Below, in pieces: positions 1-10,584 of a DNA stretch of 64,000 nt (its first letter is position 1; each line of letters begins with the position of its first letter). The position numbers were made by a program, and so were the translations under genes. The notes under the pieces are model-generated. The model ran no database searches, was not told the origin of the DNA, and was given only the letters and a program-made list of their open reading frames with translations. The stretch is from Adineta vaga (taxonomy: Eukaryota; Rotifera), in NCBI GenBank assembly GCA_021613535.1, contig CP075497.1, forward strand, positions 3,348,001-3,412,000. The letters are read 5' to 3'.

Positions 1-1765
1 TAAATACTTGGACAAAGTGAATGAACTAAAAGTCTATGATTAACATTAAAACAAAGCAATTCATTTGAAATGACGAAACAATAATCTTCTTTACTTTAAA
101 ACATTCTTTTGTTGTTGAATCTGTTGAATACCATACAAATCAAATAAAGAAAAATCCATTGTATTCATTAAACTATTTCCACCCACAGAACCTTCAGATG
201 TATTTAATCGTTGATTAACAACTGAATTAACATCGATATATACTTGTAATAATGATTGATCAGATATTTTACGTATACCACCTGAAGAAAACTATTTTCA
301 ATTATGAATCATTAGTGTGTCTTACATACTATTTTCATCCACCATTAATTTAACAATACCAGAAACAACAACTACATCACCAGGAATAGCACTATTTACC
401 AGATCATTGGTTAATTCACATTCAATGGTTTGCGGAATTCGACCAGGTGCTTTTGATGCTTCGGAAGCAACTTCTTGTAATCTAAATAAGAATCGTTTCT
501 TGGGAATTTCATTTCGATCAAATAAGAAAAGTTCAACCGAATTGTTTGCCAATCGATAATAGTTGTTAATGGATGTGATCGTTGTTGAACAAATAATCGA
601 CTTGTACAACCCGGTGTCGGACAACGTTCTGGTTCTGTATGTTTTCCATTTTCACAAGTAACACCAAATGTATGTCGACATGTTGAACATTCATATGCAA
701 GTCGAATAACCAAACATTGAGAATTACTTACACGTACAACAACACCTCGAATAGAAACAAATTTACCTATAAATGTTTCATAGAAACGACTTTATTGAAA
801 AAAATTCAAACGAACCGTAAGCTTGAGCTTTGACATCTTTTAATCGAATGATTGGTGTAAAATTAATTAAACGAGCATGAATAACTGGAAGATCGATAAG
901 TGGTACTGTTGGATGATGACATTCACTAGCTGCTAATCGATCTTTTTCTTCTTGTTCTTCAATAATACACTACATAGAAACATTTTGATCGATTAAGCAA
1001 ACAAAAAAAACTTTAATACTTGATGCATAGCTAAACCAATAACTCGCATGGTTGTTTCATTTTGATCGGAAAAAAATAAAGTCCAAGTTTGTCTTTTATC
1101 TTTAAAAGCTAGCAATGAAATACAACAAATCGATATCATTGTTCCTAAATCCTTTTCCTTTTACCACTATCTTCAAGAATTTCATGATAATTAATTGTAA
1201 AGGATTGTTTTTGTTCAATAGCTGACTAGAAGAGAGGGAAGATTTTTCTTTCGAAATCAAAACAAAATGATCAGATTCAACTTTACATAATCATATAAAT
1301 CTTTTGTTCGTTTAAAATAACTTTCAAATAATTGACAAACGGATAAATAACTAAGATCAGATTCTTTATCTAAGAAAAATGAAGTCATTCATATTTGATC
1401 TAATTCAATGGATAATCAATACCTGTATCAGGAAAATAAAGAGACCAACCTCGATATCGTTCTGGTTCTTCAGTAATATTGATATAAGTTGCTAAATCAA
1501 TGGAAAAAAAAGAAATTCAGAGTTTAATTTTACTTGATGAAAGCATACTGATCGGTGTTTGAATCACTTTTATTGGACTCGATGGAACAGCAGCATGTGA
1601 ATGATTTCGATTGGAATTATCATTATCAGTTTTCGATGAATTATCATTATCAACTTTTTTCTTTTTCCAATGTCGATTTTTAAATTTATTATATGGATTA
1701 TATCCTTTCTTTTTCTGTCCATTTTGCTGTCCTTGTTGTGGCTTTTTTTGTCCCGGAGGAGCCAT
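1..1765 (-). CDS. MCM8: MCM8 DNA helicase, N-terminal part (runs off left edge)
   Basis: MCM-family helicase that acts with MCM9 in homologous recombination and crosslink repair in the nucleus. Ten exons rebuild a continuous frame of about 429 residues: 1765-1534, 1491-1423, 1369-1287, 1225-1165, 1108-1020, 969-816, 766-538, 481-330, 281-95 and 33-1, with phases consistent throughout. A basic Q/K-rich leader is followed by RGWSLYFPD, then VIHARLINF and KFVSIRGVVVRVSN, the OB-fold region. A four-cysteine zinc finger follows (YECSTC about 60 codons before the GRIPQTIECEL motif, partner CPTPGC). DWQTIRLQEV and PGDVVVVSGIVK match the MCM8 pattern better than MCM2-7. The AAA+ ATPase domain lies outside the window. 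The apparent frame break near 500 is a 56-nt intron (537-482). Start chosen at the first ATG, 1765. Confidence 0.93.
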
Positions 1766-1981
1766 CACAAGTGTGGACAATAAAATTTTTGATCTAAAAA
1801 TAATTCAATCTCGATGATATATCACACGTATATATATAGAGAGAGAGAGAAAGAAAACAACTGATATGAAAATAGACTAGCATCGTCGAACACGTGACCA
1901 ACATATATCTAACGAACAAATTATTTCGAGGTTTTAGCGCTAATTATCTATTCATCATAATATAAAATTTTTCTTTTTCGA
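1766..1981. promoter_or_regulatory. Divergent promoter region, MCM8 / unknown gene
   Basis: The two start codons point away from each other and are only 216 bases apart, so both promoters and 5' UTRs must fit here. The stretch has a (GA)n tract near 1839-1850, a short (TA)n run and CACGTG (an E-box palindrome) near 1890. No TATA box can be assigned with confidence. Confidence 0.5.
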
Positions 1982-2835
1982 ATGAATTTCTTCCATGAGA
2001 ATATGAATACTGATCTTCAAATATGTACGCCTTGTTGTCGATTTGATGCGAAGAAGATTTCTCATCCGCAATTACAATCACTTTCTATGAATCAAACAAC
2101 TTCTAATTTAGATACATGTTGTCTAAGTAAACTTCAAGTTGATTGTCGAATTCAAAGTCGAAAAAAGAAAAACGGATCATTTCGAAGTATAAAACGAAGT
2201 GCATCCTCATTGAATCGATTAAGTCCATATGTAAAACGAAAAAAAATCGATTCAACGAACAATATAAACAGTCATTATATTCAAAATTCCGAATCCAATA
2301 CTCAAGTATCATCATCGTCTACTACGAATGAAAGTGATTCAACAGAACAATCATTTTCTTCACATAACTATTACAATAAGTCTTCAAGTAGAATCTTGAA
2401 ATAGTATATTTTATAAAAAAAAAGAAGACTCTATTTACTTTCACATCAGATGCTCAACAACCAGACTTGAAAACTAATCAATCACAGATATATTTTACTC
2501 AAAGTATTCAAGATTTAAAAACTTCTATCGATAATCTAACTCATCTTGTTGTTCAACAACAAAAATCCACTTCATTTTTGACGAAACTTTGGCGTTTCTT
2601 TCCTTTCTTTAAATCTTCATCGACATCATCCGATCTTTTAATCAATAGAGAATGCTCGAAAATTCTCGAACATCATCATTTAACTAAACAAAAACTTCTG
2701 AGTATTTATCATTTATTTGATAAAAATGAAATAGTATTTCTCAATTGGTTACAAACGATAGTACCTAATTATTTTCTTTCATTATTACTCAACTATGTCA
2801 AACATTTGGACTCGATATCCACTGATAACATATGA
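1982..2835 (+). CDS. Unrecognised protein, Ser/Asn-rich, helical C-terminus
   Basis: Two exons (1982-2387 and 2450-2835) joined by a 62-nt GT-AG intron give 263 residues. Without splicing the first frame would stop at about 2404; using the donor GTAGAATC and acceptor CACATCAG gives the in-frame junction KSS-N-AQQPD. The first half is basic and Ser/Asn-rich (RKKKNGSFRSIKRS, YVKRKKIDS), and could serve as a nuclear localisation signal. The second half is helical: TQSIQDLKTSIDNLTHLVVQ, then an aromatic segment LWRFFPFFK, and a Leu/Tyr-rich end LLLNYVKHLDSIS. I do not recognise a family. It is read divergently from MCM8. It is probably a real gene because the splice restores one long frame. Confidence 0.65.
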
Positions 2836-3532
2836 TATATATACTATATTACACACGGCTTGTTTCGTGGACACAAATACATTAAAAAAAATTTCTATTT
2901 TTTTATGTCGATTCTTATCTTATAATAAATATTATTTGATATAGTTATTTTGTTTCTTCAAGGTTCGTTTTGATCACAAACGATATGTGTTGACTTTCTG
3001 GTTGTGTTCTAATCAATACTTAGAGATTGAGACAATCTGAACCTTTGTGTTTCGCGATCAAACTCCTCACTATGATTCATTAAATAAAAGTTCAATTATT
3101 AGCTTTGTTTATATCTGACGTCCGTTCGTTAGCCCGTCATCATTCTTTCTTTCTTTCAGCTTAGTTCAACAAAAGAACGCAAAGTGAGAGAGAAGAGAAA
3201 AAACGAGAAAACGAAAGAGAGAGAGAGAGAGAAAGAAAAGAAATCGTGCTGTTCTTCTCCTTCGGTTTGCTTACATGTTTTTCTTCTTTCTATTTCTTTC
3301 ATTCTGTTGTGTATGCGTGTGTGTATTCTATATCGCCGTCGTCGTCGTCGTCGTTCATACTCCACATTTACTCGAAGTATATTTGCCTCTCTACTGGTGC
3401 CGCCATTCGTTCCCCCCATCGTTGCATATTTCCCTCGCGCTGCTTCTGCATCACCGACGGAGCACGCCAGTGTCCACTGCTAGTTCTAATTTACTATTCG
3501 TTGTTGTATCGAAGTAGCAACAACGAGGTGGG
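2836..3532. other. Spacer with polypurine/polypyrimidine tracts; upstream region of the THAP gene
   Basis: No supported gene. It begins with the AT-rich 3' flank of the preceding gene. At 3180-3250 there is a long purine-rich (GA)n tract, then pyrimidine-rich and CGT-repeat DNA (about 3330-3350). The long frames here on both strands come from biased composition. The last part is probably promoter and 5' UTR of the THAP gene, because a donor at 3535 splices from it. Confidence 0.5.
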
Positions 3533-6500
3533 ATGTAAGTCAAAAATGGTCGCCACCTTTAGTTACCATTCAATGAAATAAAACAAATATTCATACATTT
3601 TATCTTCTTTTCTTAGGGCACATTTTAATCATAATGATCCAATATGTATTGTACAAGGATGTCCAAATGGAATTCAAACAAATTCATCGATACAATATTT
3701 TTCTGTACCAGTACATGTGGGAAATATTTCAGCAGCTTGGTATAAAAATACGATGCGTACTGATTTACGTCCATCACATACACATCGTGTATGTGAACAA
3801 CATTTTGAAGAACCATGTTTTGATTATGTTGGAAATGGTACGAAAGTACTTAAACCAAAATCATTACCCACATTATTTGATTTGGAAGTTTTCTATAAAA
3901 TGATTGCATATCAAGATAAATTACAAGAATCAAATAAATCAATTAAAAAAACAAATATTACGTTTCATACAAGTAATCCTGATTTAGATGGACGAACATT
4001 AGAACCAATTTTAAAAATGAACCTTGAAAGTGGTCATGTAAAAACACGTTTAGCACCAACAGCGTCAAATAATAATGCTCAATTAGAACAAAGCGATAAT
4101 AAAAATCAAACATCATTCGTTGTGAATAAACCATCATTAAATCATGATAATGTAAGAAATGATTACATTTGAAAAGAATCATTTGATTTTCAAAATCAAT
4201 TTCTTCTAGTTTGAAAATAAAGCATCAAATCGTTGTCATGTAGAAGGCTGTGCTCACAATTATGTTGCTCGTCGTCATCGTGTGCAATTATATAAAATTC
4301 CACGCGATACAACTGTTGCACGTAAATGGCTTGATGCATGTGGTTTTGAAAATATTCAAGTATCACCATCAACTTCAACATTTAAAGTATGCCGTGAACA
4401 TTTTACACAAAATGATTTTGAAGGACCTACTACCCTACGTCCCGATGCTGTACCATCACTCTTTACAACATATTCTCGATCGTTAATGGATAAACAAAAT
4501 TTAAATGATACACATTCTTCAACGTCATCGACTCCGACATCATCCGTGAAACGATTTCGATCTGATATGGCCAGTATTCGTGCTAAACAAACGCCAACAG
4601 TAACAAACAATAATAATAATAATATAATGAACAATAATAATAATACTAATAAACGAACATCAATTCCTTATCGAAATAATAATCAGTACCAAAGACAATA
4701 TTATCAGAATCATGAACAGCAACAGCAGCAACAACAACATCAACAACAGCAAATTCTTTCAACATCACCGTCACGTGATAATATCGAGGAAAATCTTCGA
4801 CAAATGAATAGTGATTCAAAACCAAATACAGACATTGATTTAGGTCTTAATTGTACAGATGAACAATTATCTGAAGCTCAATTAGCACATTGTCCTGTTA
4901 AAGTATATGATTCTATTGCTAAAATGATTATTCAATCATAATTCTATTTTTTAGGCTCTCGATCGAACAGAAACAACAAATGGTATAACAGCAAAACCTC
5001 GTAATCCAGTTGGTCGTCCTCGTTTGCATCCTCGTTATCCACCGACGACACCTTCAACTACAAATTCTACGACACGCCGTTCCAGTTATCGTGCGAATTA
5101 TGCTGAAGATGATGCCGATGAATTAGAGGATTTAGAAGAATGGAATGCCGATGAACTCGATCAAGATGATACAGTTCGTGATCGTGATTGGATTAATCGT
5201 CAACAAGATGATCGTTTACCATGGTCAAAACGAACGAATTCCACTCTGAATAATTATTCAGCATCGTATCAACGTGGTGGAGCGCATACTAATTCTTATC
5301 GAAATATTCGACAACCGGTACCTTTAAATCAGCAACAACAACAACAACAACAGCGTAATTCAATGAACAATCAACAACGAGCAACTCGTGGACAGTTCTA
5401 TCAAACACAATTTGTTAAACCAGAACCAACACGTAAAGCAACAATACCATTTCTTCAACCAGCTTTTGCTCCAAATGCTTCAACACAATATCCTCGTGAT
5501 CAACCATTGCCTCGTCTTAAACCAGGCACAGTTAGAACACGAGGTAAATTACTTTTATTTTTAACATTTCATGAAAATCTCATTGAATTTTTTTATAATC
5601 TTTTTAGAAGAAGGATTGGAAGTTGAGCTTGGTAACTAATCCACTTGTTCTCTTCACAAATCAAGATCTTTTCCCTTCTCTTTCTCATCTATAGAACATA
5701 CGTATAAACGAGCTTTATCGAAATATTATGGTCAAAAACCCGGTCGCAATTTACCACTATCCGATTATGGTGATTTTCGTAGTCAGGTAAATATCCCATA
5801 ATTAAAGAAAAGATGGTCTATTTTTTTCTATCATTCTAGTGTCCAATGTGTGACAGTCTTCTTTTTGATAATAATATACAATTGATTACTCATCTTTGTC
5901 AACATCTTGATCAACAACAAAATGATGAAAATAATCGTGATGAACAATTTCAACCACATACAAATTCTCCTTTTGAACAAATTAATACGAAATGTCAACA
6001 TTGTCAATCCGAATTTTCTAATCCATATTTTCTCGCTATGCATATCGATGATAAACATATGTTAGAAATTAATGAATATCGTTGTCGAATATGTGAACAG
6101 CGACATACATCATTATTAGAATTAGTTGCACATTTAAATCTTTGTCATTGTGGTTTAGAAATGCCATATTCATGTAAAGTATGTTCATTTCGAACATCGA
6201 TGCATGCTGATATGATCTATCATATTGATGAAGTTCACAAAGGTACAAGATATTTCTTTTGTCCATATTGTTTTATTGCAATTGAATTACCATTCATGAC
6301 GAATTCCTCGACAATATTAAATGGAACGTTAGCTTATAAACATTTATTACTTCATTTTAATAAAGTTGATCAAGGACGAACAACACAATCAAAATTTAAA
6401 CATTGTAGAAAATGTGTTTTACATGTTGCATCAATGAAAGATCATTTACAACGTGATCATTTAAATATTGTTGATGGTATTAAAGCAACATATTATGATG

Positions 6501-6683
6501 AAGATGAAAATCGTAAATAATTTCAATGAAAATTTTTGCTTATAATGTTTCTTTCTTTTTCTTTTAGCAGAAAAACTTAGTGATGAAGGTGAACAATATG
6601 ATGATTCCATTATGGATACTTCTTCATTACCGACTGATAAATCATCTAGCACAAGATATGTGACACCGGCAAAAAGTGGTTAA
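3533..6683 (+). CDS. Double-THAP plus C2H2 zinc-finger protein
   Basis: Eight exons (3533-3534, 3617-4151, 4210-4902, 4955-5543, 5608-5631, 5695-5786, 5840-6512, 6568-6683) encode 907 residues. The start codon is split by the first intron: AT | G. THAP domain 1 (about residues 11-90) has C-X4-C (CIVQGC), the W of SAAWYKN, C-X2-H (VCEQHF) and a closing LPTLF. THAP domain 2 (about 188-270) has CHVEGC, ARKWLDACG, VCREHF and AVPSLF. An N/Q-rich linker, an AT-hook-like NPVGRPRLHP and an acidic stretch follow. The C-terminal module has C2H2-like fingers CPMC, CQHC, CRICEQRH, CKVC, CPYC and CRKC. THAP domains are sequence-specific DNA-binding folds shared with P-element transposases; no transposase catalytic core is seen. 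A transcription or chromatin regulator is inferred. The final acceptor is a tandem CAG/CAG-type choice. Confidence 0.87.
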
Positions 6684-7195
6684 TATTTTTGTTTTGTTTT
6701 ATGTACATTATTATTTCTTCTGTCTCTGTCTCTGTCTCTCTTTCTTTCTTTATTCTTCTTCGTTCGATCTGCTCAATCGAACACTGTTTGTGTGTTTACG
6801 TATGCGTATGGGTGTTACGACATTTATCGTTTCGTTTTCTTTTTTGTCTTTGCAGAATATAACTTTGCGCCTCTTCCTTTTTTTTTGTTTTTTCTTTTGA
6901 TTATCACATAGAACATTATTTGCACGGCAAATAATTTTGCTTGACAGTACAAAAAGAAAGAAATGATAACGTACAAAAAAAAACAAACAAACAAGTCATC
7001 AATGTACAATAACACGTTTTGAATGTGATAAAACGAAGAAAAAACATGGCTTTCTAGAATAGAATAAGAATCAACATGTAGAGTTGATTATTATTAGAAA
7101 TACAAAGCAAAAGTAACATACTTGATATGAAGAGAGAAAATCATCCGGTTACTTTAACTGAGATATGAAAGATCAACTTAGAATTGTTTACGAAA
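6684..7195. other. Convergent spacer between the two C2H2 paralogues
   Basis: Pyrimidine-rich (TCTG)n and T-rich runs near 6715-6760 and 6870-6900; shared 3' flank of two tail-to-tail genes. The small frames in both directions are compositional. No gene supported. Confidence 0.5.
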
Positions 7196-9101
7196 TCATC
7201 GACGATTATACCATCTATTATGGATATGAAGCTAAAAGAATTGTAAGTAGAGATTTTATAAATAAGATTGTATGCTCTTATTCAGTATTACCTGTTCATA
7301 ATCATTGGATGTTGTAGGACGACGTCGAATAGTTGCCATAGGTAATTGTTTGTTTCGATCAAATTTCGACGGATATGATCGATGATTGAATCCTAAAATT
7401 CATTAAAAGAATTTCATTGTCTCTTCGTTATCTTTTCTTCTTCTTACCATTGGTTTGATGAGAATGATTTCGTTTTAAATCTCCTAGATTATTTTCATTA
7501 TCACTACTGGTTGAATGCATAGGATAATGATGACTATAGTGTTCTTTAATGGATTTGACATGTAATACACATCGATTACAAAATTTAAATAATGATTCTA
7601 TTCGACGTTGCGGCTGCTGCTGTTGTTGTTGTTTATTGCTATTTTCAATTCGATCAAAATGAAGTATAACGTGACGAAAAGCAGGTGTTGAATTTAACAA
7701 ATTTGTATCAGACATTGGTGGTAGTAACACGGATTGAAAACAATATGGACAGAAAAAATAGGGTGTACCTTTATGAACCTAAACAAGAAATGTTTTGTAT
7801 ATTCATATAACAGATATACTATTTCATGTTTGACATACTTGTCGAATATGATAAGCCATATCTTCGTACATTGATGTACGATAATGACATCGATCACAGA
7901 AATAAGGCATATCAAGACCAATATGTATGGAATTTAAATGAGCAAATAGATCAATTAAACTATGATGATTTTGTTGACAAATTCGACAACGATATTCATT
8001 GGTTTCATTAAGATGTTCTTGATCTTTATGTAATAATGTTTGAAATGGTGTTGAAAATTCTTCATGACATACTGAACAACGACGATAGAGTTTATCAAAT
8101 GGACTTATATAGTTAAGATCATCTTCAAAATGCGAACATAAGTGTGCGATGAAAGACATATTATTTGATGATTGTTCACCACATATCGAACATTCTACAA
8201 TACAAGAAGATCAGATGCGTTAAATTTAAGTTAATAAAAAGAACACACTAATACGAAAATCTTCATAATCAGTTGAATTCATTAATTGACCATTACGTGT
8301 ACCATAAAATCGTGTTAAAGCTGAAGCATAAGTACGATTAAGTGAATCTGTTTGATGATGATGATGATTATTATTATTATTTGTAACAGATGATGATGGA
8401 GATTGTGGAATAGGTGATGGTTGTGGTCTAACAAAATGCGTTGATGGCGGTAATCGACTTGTCGTGGAAGTTAAATGATGACGCCCACCACGACCACGAC
8501 CTAGAAGAAAGGGGAAAGTTTAAATATCGAAAGATTGTTGGTTGCATAAAAGTCATACCTCGACCGACATTTCCATTGACATGGTTCGAACGATTGTATG
8601 GTCGTCGATCATGTTCAGGTAGATAATTTTCATCATCGTCGTCATCATCATCAGATTCACTTGGAATAAAATCTTCGTCATGATCTCGAAGAATATCTAT
8701 ATCTTGTGCAGGTAATTTTTTTAATACGGATATACTTTTACGAACAGTTGGTAATGGTAAAGGAGCTGTTGGATCATACGCCTAAACATGTCGAAATATG
8801 TATTATGACAAACAAATAACGAAATCTTTACTTGTGTTGGATAATTTTGTAATTGAGTTTCACTGAGCATTTCTTCTTGACATGTTAAATCTAACTCTGG
8901 TGTTTCATCGAAGATTTTTGTCGAAGATTTTAACCAATTATTTGTTTCATTGATTAATTGATGATTATGATATGGATGAGTTCGATGACTAGAAGTATCA
9001 TTATGCCATGAATGAATTTTTGGTCGATCAACAGTTTGTTTTACTGCTGTTTGCTGTTTCCGAACAGTTGATGAACCATTAGTGATACGATTTTGTAACA
9101 T
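7196..9101 (-). CDS. C2H2 zinc-finger protein, THAP-less paralogue of the neighbouring gene
   Basis: Seven exons (9101-8832, 8781-8559, 8500-8255, 8194-7839, 7778-7448, 7392-7292, 7231-7196) give 520 residues. The first exon ends LSETQLQNYPTQ, like LSEAQLAHCPVK of the 3.5-6.7 kb gene, and the next intron is in the same place and phase. A linker follows with an acidic run (SESDDDDDDDENY), an RG-rich patch (GRGRGGRHH) and poly-N/H. The fingers are CSICGEQ, CSVCHEEF, CRICQQNH, CDRCHYRT, CPYCFQSV and CNRC, near-collinear with the other gene; both contain NEYRCRIC and MPYxC. There is no THAP domain, and an in-frame TAA lies 18 nt before the ATG. An intron between IRQ and VHKGT is absent from the other copy. 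DNA binding is inferred from the fingers. Confidence 0.83.
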
Positions 9102-9605
9102 TGAACTAAGAAATATTTACTTTCAAGCTATGGTTATTATCCAGAACTAAAACGAATTTCGTATTATCAAATGTTTTTCTTTAAGTTCTTATTGTTTATG
9201 TCGAAAATCTCAATCGATCAATTGATCGATTTGATATTAAATTGAGATGTAAGAAAAAGAAAATCGATAATAAATGATAAATCTTTTGAATAGAGGTCTC
9301 GTTCCAGTTGTGATCCATTTCGAATTCGAATAGCAAATGGTCGAGAGATAGTGGCTACGATTGGTTAAAAACATATGACACGTAGAGGACGCACGTTACT
9401 TATTATTTAATAGACATATGTTTCAGAATTTCAATTCAAACAATGAATTCTCAATAACTTTTGTTTGCTAACAAGAATATTCATTATCAAATAACTGTAC
9501 AGAAATGCATCATGATTACTTTTTCTTTTTATTTCCGAAGAAACGCGCGTACTATTCTCTCCCATGTACGATTTCAAGAAACAGATATAGCAGCATTTTT
9601 TCTTG

Positions 9606-9651
9606 AGGGTGTGGGTGTGGGTGTGATATTTCCCTCCATCCACACTCACAC
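9606..9651. repeat. Inverted repeat of TGTGGG-like units
   Basis: About two and a half copies of GGTGTG/TGTGGG on the + strand are followed, after a short spacer, by CCATCCACACTCACACC, which is nearly their reverse complement. The two arms could form a stem of about 16 bp with a loop of roughly 11 nt. Confidence 0.6.
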
Positions 9652-9959
9652 CTATATCCTCATTTTTCACATCAAATAATGGAAAACAAAACGAGATTAA
9701 ATAAAACAATAATTTCGTTCTGAATCATACTTTTTCAAAGTATATGAAGGCCCAGAACACTGGCATAGTTCTTTCAAAAAAGGATCAGTGAGTCCAAAGG
9801 ATGCGAACGTTTCAGTTTTGTTTTTTAATAATCATAGTTTAATTGAACATTGTTAAGAAACCTCATTTGCTTTGTTTCATCTTAGTTTGAATGAAAGAAA
9901 TTGTTAAATAAAATCAAGATTTTATTGTGTAAAATTTATTGATGGTTGAGATATTGTTT

Positions 9960-10250
9960 ATTTTATTTGTTAAAGAAAAAGATAGAATCTTTCTTTCAAA
10001 TACGAGTAAAAGTATGAGAACTTTTTTTTCAAAATTATAGAAAAATTGAGAATTTTTCTTCAAAATTTGTAACTTTTATTGAAAATTAAAGAAAATTTTT
10101 CGAAATCGGAGAAAGTCTTAGAGGAATTTCTCTCAAAAATGGAGAAAACTTAAAAGAACTGCTCTTAGACTGAGAGAAAATCGTACTTAAATTTCTCAAA
10201 AGCAGGGAGACTTCCCCTCAACCCCCCTCCCCCACGATCGCGCCGCCACT
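9960..10250. mobile_element. Candidate non-autonomous DNA element end
   Basis: A low-complexity interior rich in GAGAA/TTCTC words ends in an abrupt GC-rich block of about 45 bases (C-rich, then GATCGCGCCGCCACTG). Read on the minus strand it begins CAGTGGCGG, the style of ends seen in several DNA transposon groups. I could not find a matching left end or a convincing target-site duplication, so this is a weak call. Confidence 0.3.
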
Positions 10251-10584
10251 GAATATGATTCGCGTTGCTATGAAAAATGGCAAATTATCGTCTAAATAAT
10301 TTTGAGTCAACTATCTAAGTTGATTTAAATGATAATTCACCAATCAAATTCTTTTGTTTACGATAAAACAGCTCATCATTTTCAGTGTGAACGGGGCCTA
10401 AATTGAGAAATAAATCGTCGAGAATAGACAATCTAAATCAAACTAGACCAATTACATTGCATAATTCAACTTTCAGTTAATTCATTTTCTGTCTATTTGT
10501 TGTCCAAAAGGTCATTCGGTCATCATTGATTTATGTATATATTTGTCATTTATTGTTTTTCTTGAACGATTGAATTATTCTTCA

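Larger units (their letters stand above)
9102..10584. other. Intergenic spacer with repeat-like segments
   Basis: No gene supported. It holds a TGTGGG-like hairpin at 9606-9651, a monotonous region rich in GAGAA/TTTCTC words (about 9960-10200), and a GC-rich end at 10205-10250 finishing in CCGCCACTG. A second GC-richer word, GTGTGAACGGGGCC, lies near 10385-10400. The last two resemble transposon termini; no transposase frame is visible. Confidence 0.5.

Noticed and set aside
411-624. Apparent frameshift in MCM8 near 500
   Set aside because: A 56-nt GT-AG intron (537-482) restores DWQTIRLQEV exactly in phase, so this is splicing, not damage.
3156-3581. Overlapping frames on both strands rich in K/R/E or F/S
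   Set aside because: Produced by GA/CT and CGT repeats; no domain, and they lie in the THAP gene leader or promoter.
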